Under the pieces are notes generated by a model. That model searched no databases. It saw nothing but the letters and a program-made list of their open reading frames with translations, and was not told where the DNA came from. A DNA stretch of 64,000 bases from Leptospira idonii (GTDB lineage: Bacteria > Spirochaetota > Leptospiria > Leptospirales > Leptospiraceae), in NCBI RefSeq assembly GCF_004770995.1, contig NZ_RQHW01000078.1, forward strand, positions 62,001 through 126,000. The letters run 5' to 3'. How positions within the stretch are numbered: the first letter of the stretch is position 1; each line of letters begins with the position of its first letter. Positions 9,294-17,025 of this stretch are shown piece by piece. A program made the translations under genes and the position numbers.

Positions 9294-10340
9294 ATGTTCC
9301 TTCGTTCAATCTATTCCTGCGTTTTCTTCTGTTCTTTTATATTCTCTTTCCTTTTCTGTGCCCCCGATTTTTCCTCCTCGCAAAACAAGGAACAAAGCCT
9401 TCAAAAAACTCTGGGAGCTTTTTTACTGGCGGACGGATGGGATGTTTTGGAAGAAACAAAATCCAAAATCGGAGCGCTGCCCGCAAGATCCCCCGGTTCC
9501 GAATCCGACACGGAAGCGACGGTCAACCTGGGAAGAAAAATCTTCTCGGATAGAAATTTATCCCTAAATCAAATTCAATCCTGCACCACCTGTCATATAT
9601 TAGATGGAAGACAGGCAGGTACGGACGGACAATCCGTCTCCAGAGGAACCTTCGGCCAGATAGGCAGAAGAAACGCCCCTAGTATCCTTAACGTAGGTTA
9701 TTTGAAAGTTCTTTTTTGGGACGGAAGAAAGTCTTCTTTGGAAGAACAGGCAGTGGTTCCCTTTTTGGATCCTTTAGAAATGGCGCTTCCTTCCGAAGCG
9801 GAACTTTTGAATCGTCTGAATGCGGATTCCCAATATGCGGATTTATTCAAAGCGGCCTTTCCGGGATCTCCTTCCGTCAGCATCGCTTCTTTAAGAATCG
9901 CTCTTTCCGCATTCCAGAGAACCTTAATCACTCCTTCCCGGTTCGATGATTTTGCCAACGGAAATATCAATGCTCTCAATTATTATGAAAAAAGAGGACT
10001 CAGAACTTTTTTAAATCTGGGCTGCACCAACTGCCACGAAGGATATATGTTAGGTGGTTCTCAATTCAAAAAACTGGATACGGTTTATTCTTATAATCCA
10101 AACGATCAAGGAAGATATGAATTCACGGGAAAGGACGAAGATAAAAAATTCTTCAGAGTTCCATCCTTAAGAAACGTAACTCTTACCGCTCCCTACTTCC
10201 ACGATGGGAGTGTGAGGAATTTGGAGGCAGCCATTGCCAGAATGAATCATTATGAAGCTCCCAGAGAGATAAGTGCTTCCGAGATCACCGAGATGATTTC
10301 CTTTCTAAAATCTCTTTCCGACAAAAATAGGGAAAATTAA
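9294..10340 (+). CDS. Di-haem cytochrome c peroxidase / MauG-family lipoprotein
   Basis: The protein carries two c-type haem sites, CTTCH in the N-terminal half and CTNCH in the C-terminal half, with NAPSILNVGYLKVLFWDG and RVPSLRNVTLTAPYFHDGSV, which are family hallmarks of bacterial cytochrome c peroxidases and MauG-like enzymes. They reduce H2O2 or oxidise substrates in the periplasm. The ATG at 9294 places a signal with a lipobox-like end (FSFLFCAPDF) directly at the N-terminus; the ATG at 9213 would add 27 polar residues before it and is less likely. No obvious cytochrome partner lies nearby. It is the last gene before the cobalamin riboswitch. Confidence 0.85.
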   Translation: MFLRSIYSCVFFCSFIFSFLFCAPDFSSSQNKEQSLQKTLGAFLLADGWDVLEETKSKIGALPARSPGSESDTEATVNLGRKIFSDRNLSLNQIQSCTTCHILDGRQAGTDGQSVSRGTFGQIGRRNAPSILNVGYLKVLFWDGRKSSLEEQAVVPFLDPLEMALPSEAELLNRLNADSQYADLFKAAFPGSPSVSIASLRIALSAFQRTLITPSRFDDFANGNINALNYYEKRGLRTFLNLGCTNCHEGYMLGGSQFKKLDTVYSYNPNDQGRYEFTGKDEDKKFFRVPSLRNVTLTAPYFHDGSVRNLEAAIARMNHYEAPREISASEITEMISFLKSLSDKNREN

Positions 10341-10389
10341 TTTCTTTCATTTAGGCATTTAAGGCGAAGATCGAATTTTTACCGCTTGA

Positions 10390-10545
10390 CCGATTAGGGT
10401 CACATTAAGATTCTGACATTACCTTTAGGGAGGAAACAGGTGAAAGTCCTGTGCTGACCCGCAACTGTAATACCGTTCGATCTTCGTTTAACGATGTATC
10501 GGCGGCAAGCCAGATCTTCCCCGCAAAGATTCCCTCGTGGTATAG
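10390..10545 (+). promoter_or_regulatory. Cobalamin (B12) riboswitch aptamer
   Basis: Positions 10430-10470 contain the conserved core: GGTGAAAGTCC followed by GTGCTGACCCGCAACTGTAA, close to the cobalamin aptamer consensus. The B12-box-like AAGCCAGAT follows at about 10507-10515. These elements are in the right order and spacing for a class I cobalamin riboswitch on the plus strand. Limits are approximate. It lies about 190 bases upstream of a lipoprotein gene on the same strand, so AdoCbl or a related cobamide should lower expression of that gene. Confidence 0.9.
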
Positions 10546-10558
10546 GTTCTTTGCACAC

Positions 10559-10580
10559 TTACCATCCTTATCCATGGTAA
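10559..10580 (+). other. Hairpin downstream of the B12 aptamer
   Basis: TTACCAT (10559-10565) pairs perfectly with ATGGTAA (10574-10580). A second GC-rich hairpin follows, GCCCCG (10585-10590) with CGGGGC (10600-10605). They may belong to the 3' part of the aptamer or to the switching region. Confidence 0.45.
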
Positions 10581-10697
10581 AGGGGCCCCGAAGGTAAACC
10601 GGGGCACCCGAATGGAAAATTTAGACCTCTCTCTTTCATATTCCTTAGTATGCACTAATGCAATGAAGGCGGAGCTTTGTTTTTTTGATCGCGCGAC

Positions 10698-10721
10698 CCT
10701 AAATTCAATACAAGATTTAGG
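10698..10721 (+). promoter_or_regulatory. Hairpin covering the ribosome binding site of the lipoprotein gene
   Basis: CCTAAAT (10698-10704) pairs with ATTTAGG (10715-10721). The right arm contains the start of the Shine-Dalgarno sequence TAGGAG, which lies nine bases before the ATG at 10731. This is a good candidate for the expression platform of the riboswitch, acting on translation. A T run at 10680-10686 just before it could instead serve termination. Confidence 0.5.
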
Positions 10722-10730
10722 AGAATCTAA

Positions 10731-11282
10731 ATGAAACTTACAACAAAACTAACAATCGTCTTAGTAGCTTTGGCTTTTTTCGCTGCTTGCGAAAACGGCG
10801 ATAAAGTAGACAAATCCGTTGCGGACACCAACCTGTTGTTGGCTTTGGCGCAAAAAGCGCAAATCGATGATCAAATTGAAATTAAGGGAACTTATATTCA
10901 ATCGAACAGTTGTAGCAATGGAAGCTGTCCTGCAGGCACTACAACTTCCTTAACCATTAGTTCTAATCTAGGTACTAAAACTGGATATCTTTACGTAGAC
11001 TACGGAAGTTTCAGTGTAAATGCTGAAATCGTGGAATATAGCAATACAGATAGAGTATTCTATTACAAAACCAGAGGTCAAAGTAATATTTCCGCCTTTC
11101 TTTGGGTAATTACAGAAAGCAATGAAATTTTAACTTGCGACGTCTTCAATGGTAAACCTACGTTAGCTGAAACAAAAGCGGATCTTGCATCAAGAAGAGC
11201 TGCAGGAACAGTTTCTACGACCAACCCAAAAACCACAGGTTGTAACAATTTCGGATTTAACTTACAAACGAAAGCTTTCTAA
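10731..11282 (+). CDS. Riboswitch-controlled lipoprotein, unknown function
   Basis: The 183-residue protein begins with a clear lipoprotein signal (LVALAFFAAC). After a short linker the mature part is beta-rich, with IDDQIEIKGTYIQSNSCSN, a Gly/Tyr strand region (KTGYLYVDYGSFSVNAEIV) and several Cys (the pair in NSCSNGSC and later C residues) that may form disulfides. I do not recognise the family. It is the first gene after the cobalamin riboswitch, with a good ribosome site (TAGGAG). By context it may help capture or handle corrinoids at the cell surface, or replace a B12-dependent function; this is inference from regulation only. Another lipoprotein gene follows on the same strand after 59 bases. 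Confidence 0.8.
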   Translation: MKLTTKLTIVLVALAFFAACENGDKVDKSVADTNLLLALAQKAQIDDQIEIKGTYIQSNSCSNGSCPAGTTTSLTISSNLGTKTGYLYVDYGSFSVNAEIVEYSNTDRVFYYKTRGQSNISAFLWVITESNEILTCDVFNGKPTLAETKADLASRRAAGTVSTTNPKTTGCNNFGFNLQTKAF

Positions 11283-11294
11283 AATATTTAACAA

Positions 11295-11319
11295 AGCCTT
11301 GTTCTAAAAGAACAAGGCT
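11295..11319 (+). terminator. Strong intercistronic hairpin between the two lipoprotein genes
   Basis: AGCCTTGTTCT (11295-11305) pairs over 11 bases with AGAACAAGGCT (11309-11319) around an AAA loop. There is no T run afterwards, so it may be a partial terminator or an mRNA-stability hairpin that sets different levels for the two genes. Confidence 0.5.
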
Positions 11320-11341
11320 CACAATTGTGAGGACATCAAAT

Positions 11342-12205
11342 ATGCAGAATTCTAAAAAATCCCTAATAATACTTTCTACTTTTTTATTCTTCGCTGCAGA
11401 AAATTGTATGGAAGAAAAAAAGAACGACTCTGCTACTCTTTTACCGCTACTTTTGTTAGCTGGTTCTAATTCGTCATCCGTCGGCCCTTGTCCTCCTACT
11501 TCTTTACCCAGCGATATTCCAGTTGCTAACACAGTCGTTTCTGCAAGCTCCACAGTCAGCGGGTTCAATGATTCCAAAAAAGCGATCAATGGAGTCTGCG
11601 GCGGGGGGGAATTCTCCGGCTCACTCGACGTATATGCACTCAACCTAACGGGAGCAGGTGCTTCTATGGTTGTTTCTTGGGGAGGAAAAACTGTAAAACC
11701 GGTTACAGGAGTGGATTTTGTAGTTTATGAGAATCCTTTTAGAATCAGCGAAACAAGCGATCGTTATGCGTTTGATCCCATGATTGCGGAAGTATCGAGA
11801 GACAATGTAAATTATTGCGGCTTCACCCTAACGCATGATAATACCAGCTCTACTTTAAATAAAATCTCTTCTTGGCAGGGGTTCGGGGGTTTGCGTCCGG
11901 TTCTCTACAATATGGCGACAAAAATATTCACATTGGAACAGTTATTTACTTCTACCGGGGATGGATTTCTCACAGGGGGAGGAGACGGTTTCGACTTGGC
12001 GAATTTAAACGCAAGCACTCCTACTACAAGCGGCACATGCAATGGCACGCTCGTGACCAACATTCAAACGAATGGTTTTTTATATCTAAAAATGACTTCC
12101 GCCTCGGCAGTCAATAATCCGGCAACATCCGCTCCGTATGTCTATCCTCACAGCTATGACAATGGCCCGGACATTGACGGAGTCGTCGCTAAACAGGTGG
12201 AGTGA
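11342..12205 (+). CDS. Putative surface lipoprotein, second gene after the B12 riboswitch
   Basis: The protein of about 287 residues starts with MQNSKKSLIILSTFLFFAAE followed by NC, a relaxed spirochaetal lipobox. The body has a beta-rich domain with SLDVYALNLTGAGASMVVSW, TGVDFVVYENPF and DPMIAEVSRDNVNYCGF. This pattern (a shared 'D-F-x-V-Y-x-N-P/A-F ... x-V-S-x-D' layout) recalls surface proteins I associate with corrinoid-uptake loci in other phyla, but that is memory, not a search. The ATG at 11342 has GAGGA nine bases upstream; a GTG at 11327 is possible. It probably responds, at least in part, to the same riboswitch, though a strong hairpin separates it from the first gene. Confidence 0.75.
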   Translation: MQNSKKSLIILSTFLFFAAENCMEEKKNDSATLLPLLLLAGSNSSSVGPCPPTSLPSDIPVANTVVSASSTVSGFNDSKKAINGVCGGGEFSGSLDVYALNLTGAGASMVVSWGGKTVKPVTGVDFVVYENPFRISETSDRYAFDPMIAEVSRDNVNYCGFTLTHDNTSSTLNKISSWQGFGGLRPVLYNMATKIFTLEQLFTSTGDGFLTGGGDGFDLANLNASTPTTSGTCNGTLVTNIQTNGFLYLKMTSASAVNNPATSAPYVYPHSYDNGPDIDGVVAKQVE

Positions 12206-12208
12206 GCA

Positions 12209-12622
12209 TCAATTACTTTCTACGTATTTTTTGAAATTATCCAGTATAGATTGCCAGCCATCTTTCTGCATCTCGACTGGGTTTTCATTTTCAGGATCAA
12301 ATGCAATCATCACTTCCGTCTTTTGATCTTTCTCAAGAAATTTGATCAACACTTTTCTCTGATCACCTAAGGTGTATGCGATGCTGCTATTTTCAATGAC
12401 TTCATCAAAGATAGCTTCGAAATCAAATCCGAAACTTCCATCTTTGGCTTCCATTCTAGCATTGTACACTCCTCCTTTCGTAAGATTCACAGTTGCAGAA
12501 GGACAATGCCAAGAAGGATCAGCGAAATTCCAAGAGGTAATATGTTTCGGATTTGTATAATAATCCCAAACTTTCTTTACATTTGCCGATACTAAAGAGC
12601 TAATTTCGATTTGTTGTTTCAT
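12209..12622 (-). CDS. SRPBCC (AHSA1/START-like) domain protein
   Basis: The 137-residue protein is a single START/SRPBCC fold: IEISSLVSANVKKVWDYYTN, ITSWNFADPSWHCPSATVNL, and a C-terminal helix (GWQSILDNFKKYVE). Such proteins have a deep hydrophobic cavity and bind lipids or other hydrophobic ligands. This subfamily (often annotated as Aha1-domain or polyketide-cyclase-like) is usually of unknown function. The ATG at 12622 (MKQQIEIS) is preferred to one seven codons upstream. It is convergent with the lipoprotein gene, ending three bases from its stop. Confidence 0.8.
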   Translation of the reverse strand: MKQQIEISSLVSANVKKVWDYYTNPKHITSWNFADPSWHCPSATVNLTKGGVYNARMEAKDGSFGFDFEAIFDEVIENSSIAYTLGDQRKVLIKFLEKDQKTEVMIAFDPENENPVEMQKDGWQSILDNFKKYVESN

Positions 12623-12845
12623 TCTACGAATTCTATAGTGCATTTAATCGACAAGTCAAGAAATTTAAAATCATTATTTCTAACTCATGATTCCAAAGAA
12701 TGCGTTAGACATAACGCATAACTATAAATTTACGTTTGTCACTATAGCGTCTACAAATGCAGCCAAGATTTGCCTTTTATGGAAAAAGACAAATCCGAAT
12801 CGACACTTTCGGTTAAGGAGTATATCCGAAGTATCTTCCTTTTTC

Positions 12846-13790
12846 TCAAATCATCAAAGCAGGAAGAATCTCCAGAATATAAACGGAAGCGGAAACCAAT
12901 GTAATACAATAAAGAAGAAACACCAACACTCTAAGAGAAAGAGGAGAAGCGATATGATTGTTATAATCTGCCAAGTTTCGGAGATGTTGATAAGTTATGC
13001 TGTAACGACGTTTAGAATCGTAAACTGCAGAAAACCCCTGTCTGAGAGAAGTCAAAAGATAATTCAATTTTTCCGAAGGCAATTGCAGAATAGAATTCAA
13101 ATCGGATATATTTTCCCCGTTTAACCCTTCCAAACGGGAAGTTTTATCGTATTGAATGGTAGAATACAAACCGATCCATGTCAAAAGAGTGAGGAATGCA
13201 AAAATCCATTCTGCAAAAAAATAAGCAATGATTAACATTGCGACACCGCTGATCAAACTGAAGGCGATTCTAATATACAAATTCTTTGAAAATAAATCGT
13301 CGATGATTCTCCCTCCGTCTAACGGAAAAACAGGCAATAGATTAAAAAAATTTAGAATGAGCAATACATACATTGCCTGAACCAGATGCGGATTGTCTTT
13401 AGGAGCAAACTCAAAAAGCAACATACTCAATAAAATTCCGGGCATAGGTCCCATAAAGGAAATAAATACTTTCTTCAACTGCGAGGTTGCGTTTTGTTTT
13501 CCCATTGCCACAGCGCCCATAAACGGAATGAAAAAAACTTTCAAATCGGTAAAACCGACCGCTTTCATCGCGACGAGATGACCCATTTCATGAAAGAATA
13601 TGATCCCCATTAAGATGATCACATCTAAAGGAGAGGAAGAAAAAACTCCGGAAAGATAAAAACCGCCGATAGACAACAACACAAACAAAAGAATCAAAAA
13701 GCGATTCGACTTTTGATCAGCTTCCAATTTTATATTTTCCCTATAACTTTCCACTTCTTCATCTGTAAAAAATTTAGTATTTGTAGTCAT
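12846..13790 (-). CDS. Site-2 protease family (M50) membrane metalloprotease
   Basis: The 314-residue membrane protein contains the zinc motif HEMGH in IIFFHEMGHLVAMKAVGF and the second conserved block FNLLPVFPLDGGRIIDDL, together diagnostic of peptidase family M50. Five or six hydrophobic segments surround these. M50 proteases cut substrates inside the membrane, for example anti-sigma factors or signal-peptide remnants. There is no PDZ domain, so it is not the RseP type but resembles the simpler SpoIVFB-like forms. A Lys/Asp-rich N-terminal segment precedes the first membrane helix, and a cytoplasmic tail of about 80 residues follows the last. No substrate gene is obvious nearby. Confidence 0.85.
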   Translation of the reverse strand: MTTNTKFFTDEEVESYRENIKLEADQKSNRFLILLFVLLSIGGFYLSGVFSSSPLDVIILMGIIFFHEMGHLVAMKAVGFTDLKVFFIPFMGAVAMGKQNATSQLKKVFISFMGPMPGILLSMLLFEFAPKDNPHLVQAMYVLLILNFFNLLPVFPLDGGRIIDDLFSKNLYIRIAFSLISGVAMLIIAYFFAEWIFAFLTLLTWIGLYSTIQYDKTSRLEGLNGENISDLNSILQLPSEKLNYLLTSLRQGFSAVYDSKRRYSITYQHLRNLADYNNHIASPLSLRVLVFLLYCITLVSASVYILEILPALMI

Positions 13791-14424
13791 GGTACCTCGC
13801 CCTATCTAAGATTATAAAAACTCTCGTTGTCCAAATATCATAAACGAATACACAATAAGAAGAATGTTCTTTTCCTGTTTCCCAAAACACTTCTTACCGC
13901 TTATGAAAATCATATCATTCCAATGGGCTCAAAAAAGAATCTCTCTTCATATAACACAAGATATATTTCATCTATCGAGAAAATTATAAAATTCCAGCTC
14001 ACACTTAAAAATAAAGAACAAAAAAACTTCCCTGCGCTAGCGATCGCAGCAAAAATCAAAACGAAACCTGATCTCTCTTCCGCCAACGAAACATAGTTCT
14101 CGCGGTGGCGTAGGCCAGGAGGGCCGAAGCTCGGGAGTCGGAACAGGATGTTCCGCGACCGAGAGCGTGAATTATGTTTCTTTTTTTTGATTGGAGCGAA
14201 GAGCGCGGTCGCGGCTACGATTCGTCCATCAAATAGATGCTATGCGAAGCGCCCAAAACCTTCTTCTTAAATCTAAATTCACTTAGTAGAATCCCCGATG
14301 CAGGACCACAATCTGACATATTTTTCATTTTTCCGCAGAAAAATAAATTTCAAATAATTCACTTGATTTTTGTTTTCCCTGATTGTATTTAATTACAAAT
14401 TTTATTTTGTATTAGGATTTGCGA
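13791..14424 (+). other. Gene-free stretch holding an AGGA-loop double-hairpin element
   Basis: No convincing gene is present; an open frame at 13827-14096 has atypical composition and no ribosome site. The notable content is the structured element at 14088-14188, listed separately. The last 80 bases are AT-rich and probably hold the promoter of the protease gene at 14425. Confidence 0.6.
14088..14188 (+). ncRNA. Candidate structured RNA with AGGAG and AGGAT hairpin loops, ending in a T run
   Basis: A 16-base arm at 14088-14103 pairs with 14165-14180 (one G-T wobble, one mismatch). Inside are two hairpins: GGCC-AGGAG-GGCC (14113-14125) and CGGAAC-AGGAT-GTTCCG (14139-14155), the latter extended by GTC/GAC and CTCGG/CCGAG. 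A run of eight T follows at 14181-14188, as in an intrinsic terminator on the plus strand. ACAGGATGT in a loop is close to the known optimal CsrA site. A related element is at 28310-28409. It could also be a dispersed DNA repeat. Confidence 0.5.
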
Positions 14425-15906
14425 ATGAGTGAGCATATTTTCAAACGAGCAGACGGCTCCGTAAGAGTTGCGAAAGGATATCGTCCTTCCAGTCCGAAAC
14501 CAGGAACCAAAAGATTTGCTGCGGAAAAAGTAAGCAAACTTCCTCCTAAAGTGGATTTAAGAAAATATATGACTCCTGTGGAAGACCAAGAGTCACTGAA
14601 AAGTTGTACGTCAAACGCGGTAGCGGGTGCCTACGAATACCTAGTCAAAAGGCACAAAAAAATAGATAACTATGATGTCAGTCGGCTCTTTATTTATTAT
14701 TCTGCGAGAGAATTGGAAGATGCCATTGACAGCGATGAAGGATGTTATATCGCTTCCGCCATCCAAGGCTTACAAGAATCCGGTGCTTGTTCGGAAGAAA
14801 CCTGGCCTTATGAAATCGATCAATTTGCGGAAGAGCCTCCCGAAGAAGCCTACGAAGAGGCAGCCAGTTTCATCGTAGAAGACACGCAAGCAGTCGATGT
14901 GAACCTCAAAGCTTGGAAAGAAGCCCTTGCGGAAGGTCATCCTATCATTTTCGGATTATCGTTATTCAATTCTTTCGATTCCCAAAAACAACCGGGACTT
15001 GTTCCTAACCCCACAAAAAAAGAAGTCGCTAGAGACGAACATTCCGGCCATGCGATGTTATGCGTAGGTTATTCCGATCCGGATGAGGTCTTCATCGTCA
15101 GAAATTCTTGGGGAGAAGACTGGGGAGACGAAGGGTATTGTTACATTCCTTACGACTATATGATGAATTCCAAATACAATATGGGAGACAGTTGGATCAT
15201 CAAACAACTCACCAATTTTGAGTTAGATGAAACTACATGGGGAGACGATACTTCGATCACAGGTGACTACGATTCGGAACTAGCCGATATGAGCGAAGAA
15301 GATTACGAGGAAATGCTCGATGCGATGGGAGACTATCCTCTTGAATTCAGGCTCGGGCTTATTTTATGTTACGCGGCTGGCGCGGACGGAGAAATTTCCG
15401 AAGAAGAATACGATGAAATCTCCACATACATGCAAGACACTCTTGAAAAATTAGGAGTGAGCCAATCTGCCAAAAAAATCCTGAAGAACTGTTACAAAAC
15501 CATCGAAGAGGGAGACAAAAAGGATCTTTTTACAGAGTCCGTAGATCTATTGGGAGAGTATCTATCCAACGCTCTTCTTTCCAAAATTCTCAATGACATT
15601 CGCGATATCGTAGGTGTGGACGATTTGACTGATGATGAAGAAGAATTCGTAAACAACCTGACTACCGTGTGGCAAGTCGAAGACGAGGAAGAAGAAGAAG
15701 AAGAAGAAGAAGAAGAAGAAGAAGAAGAAGAAGAAGAAGAAGAGGAAGAGGAAGAGGAAGAGGAAGAGGATGATGATGAAGATGATGATGAAGATGAAGA
15801 AGACAGCGATGAGGAAGAAGAGCCTAACACAATGAAAGATATTGTGAAAGGAGTAATTGGTACTGTATTGGATGCTTTAGAGGAAGATAAGAAAAAGAAA
15901 AAGTAA
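14425..15906 (+). CDS. Papain-like (C1) cysteine protease with TerB-like region and poly-Glu tail
   Basis: The 493-residue protein has three parts. Residues about 44-270 form a C1 peptidase: EDQESLKSCTSNAVAGAYEY carries the oxyanion Gln and catalytic Cys61, SGHAMLCVGY the catalytic His209, and VRNSWGEDWGDEGYCYIPY the Asn227. Residues about 295-415 are helical and acidic, with LGLILCYAAGADGEISEEEY, like TerB/tellurite-resistance domains. The rest is an extreme acidic tract of Glu then Asp/Glu, ending in KKKKK. There is no signal peptide, so it is probably cytoplasmic. The ATG at 14425 is preferred to a TTG two codons earlier. The Glu tract is coded by an uninterrupted (GAA)18 run at 15688-15741, prone to in-frame length change. 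Confidence 0.85.
   Translation: MSEHIFKRADGSVRVAKGYRPSSPKPGTKRFAAEKVSKLPPKVDLRKYMTPVEDQESLKSCTSNAVAGAYEYLVKRHKKIDNYDVSRLFIYYSARELEDAIDSDEGCYIASAIQGLQESGACSEETWPYEIDQFAEEPPEEAYEEAASFIVEDTQAVDVNLKAWKEALAEGHPIIFGLSLFNSFDSQKQPGLVPNPTKKEVARDEHSGHAMLCVGYSDPDEVFIVRNSWGEDWGDEGYCYIPYDYMMNSKYNMGDSWIIKQLTNFELDETTWGDDTSITGDYDSELADMSEEDYEEMLDAMGDYPLEFRLGLILCYAAGADGEISEEEYDEISTYMQDTLEKLGVSQSAKKILKNCYKTIEEGDKKDLFTESVDLLGEYLSNALLSKILNDIRDIVGVDDLTDDEEEFVNNLTTVWQVEDEEEEEEEEEEEEEEEEEEEEEEEEEEEEDDDEDDDEDEEDSDEEEEPNTMKDIVKGVIGTVLDALEEDKKKKK
15688..15741 (+). repeat. (GAA)18 trinucleotide microsatellite inside the protease gene
   Basis: Eighteen uninterrupted GAA codons, then alternating GAG/GAA and GAT/GAA codons to about 15825. 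Slippage here would change the number of Glu residues without a frameshift. Confidence 0.95.
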
Positions 15907-16015
15907 TCTACAAACCAAGAACAAAAATGGGTCGCAAGCAGGTAGACTCTATTGCGATCCATCTGCTTCACAATTCCAGCAAATCACTTGCTGGAATTGT
16001 CATTTCAGCTTACGT

Positions 16016-16228
16016 TTATTTTTCTGTTTCCGCTAAAGTAACGATGGCTTGTGCCCATTTTACATATTTTAGGTTCGCTAGATCTTTCACTGTTTTTACA
16101 TTAAAAGCTTCTTTTAAGTGTTTTGCATCGCCTTCGCTCACACCTTGTAGTGCGTCTACGGGAGCGTCTGCGATCTCCTTAAAAGATTTTCCTTCGTATG
16201 CTTTATCAACTGCTTTGCTAATATTCAT
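16016..16228 (-). CDS. Small helix-hairpin-helix-like protein
   Basis: The 70-residue protein reads MNISKAVDKAYEGKSFKEIA, then DALQGVSEGDAKHLKEAF and VKTVKDLANLKYVKWAQAI. The 'L-x-G-V-x-x-x-x-A-x-x-L-x-x-x-F-x-V-x-T-V-x-D-L-A' pattern is a helix-hairpin-helix-like pair as seen in DNA-binding or protein-pairing modules. A strong ribosome site (AGGAGAGGT, about six bases from the ATG) supports it as a real gene despite its size. No enzymatic domain is attached. Its role is unknown; similar short proteins are found beside metabolic genes in several phyla. It stands alone and is convergent with the protease gene. Confidence 0.75.
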   Translation of the reverse strand: MNISKAVDKAYEGKSFKEIADAPVDALQGVSEGDAKHLKEAFNVKTVKDLANLKYVKWAQAIVTLAETEK

Positions 16229-16487
16229 TTCAATACCTCTCCTGGTAATGGTAAATGGTTGCTAAACATGGCTAATGCCAAATAGAGAGCAACAATTTAT
16301 TTTGTGAGAAGAGAGATTTCCTCAAAAATTAATTGTTTGGTGTATGTACTAATTTACCGGCGAACAGAAAGCACCTCCGTTCCTTAGAAAGTTAGGAAAA
16401 GATTAGAATCTCTCCTTCTTTCTTAAAATTACCTTGCCGGCATCTCCCCCAGTCCGAACATGCATTGATTTCCAGACGGAGGAAACT

Positions 16488-16685
16488 ATGGTCTTTTTAA
16501 AATCCTTGCTGATCATTGCGACATCGATTATCGTTTGCGGGGCTCTTGGTTTCATTATCCCCTTTGTAATTTCTTTGATCGAACCAAAATGGGGAACAGC
16601 TCTCTCTATGGTTCCCATGCTGACTGTTCCCATCGGGCTAGTAGTAGGATTAGTTGCGGGGATTTGTATCGTATTTTTCTTCTGA
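16488..16685 (+). CDS. Small membrane protein, two hydrophobic segments
   Basis: The 65-residue protein begins MVFLKSLLIIATSIIVCGAL and has a second hydrophobic segment (TVPIGLVVGLVAGICIVFFF) after a short polar loop (EPKWGTALSMVPM). A good ribosome site (GGAGG, four bases before the ATG at 16488) supports translation; an open frame extending upstream to 16434 is less likely. A terminator follows at once. I do not recognise a family; it is an inner-membrane two-pass protein by prediction. Confidence 0.65.
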   Translation: MVFLKSLLIIATSIIVCGALGFIIPFVISLIEPKWGTALSMVPMLTVPIGLVVGLVAGICIVFFF

Positions 16686-16712
16686 TCCTTTTTTCCCGTC
16701 AGATTAGAAAAG

Positions 16713-16754
16713 ATGCCTTCTCATTTCCGCAGAAAGGAGAAGGCATTGCTTTAT
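16713..16754 (+). terminator. Intrinsic terminator after the small membrane protein gene
   Basis: ATGCCTTCTC (16713-16722) pairs perfectly with GAGAAGGCAT (16737-16746), and a T-rich stretch (TGCTTTATT) follows. Confidence 0.75.
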
Positions 16755-17025
16755 TATAAACTTCGTAAAAGGCGGATTAGGTAGAGTTTTTTACTACAAT
16801 CATCGCTGGTTGCACAATTCAGTAAAAAGCTGCTTCCGCTTTTTCAATCTTATGTCTGATGAAAGCATGAGAGGGAAAGGATGTCCTGCTTCCAAGAATA
16901 GAAAAAACATCTCTCTGAATATTTGTAGCAAATTAGACAAAAAGTTTGAGAATTCAGTTGACCAAATCAAAAAAAAAAGATTCTTTTTCTAGCATCAGTC
17001 CTGAAGTACATTCGAGATACAAACC
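16755..17025 (+). other. Gene-free stretch before the signalling block
   Basis: AT-rich, with a 60-codon open frame at 16810-16992 that lacks a ribosome site and looks random. It probably contains the promoter of the methyltransferase gene. I see no repeats or strong structures. Confidence 0.5.

Noticed and set aside
12687..13124. 145-codon plus-strand frame
   Set aside because: It overlaps the site-2 protease gene on the opposite strand and has no domain or start signal.
13827..14096. 89-codon open frame on the plus strand
   Set aside because: No ribosome site, random-looking composition, and its end lies inside the structured element at 14088.
15492..15971. 159-codon minus-strand frame with long poly-Ser
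   Set aside because: It is the complement of the GAA repeat in the protease gene; TTC repeats read in another frame give Ser.
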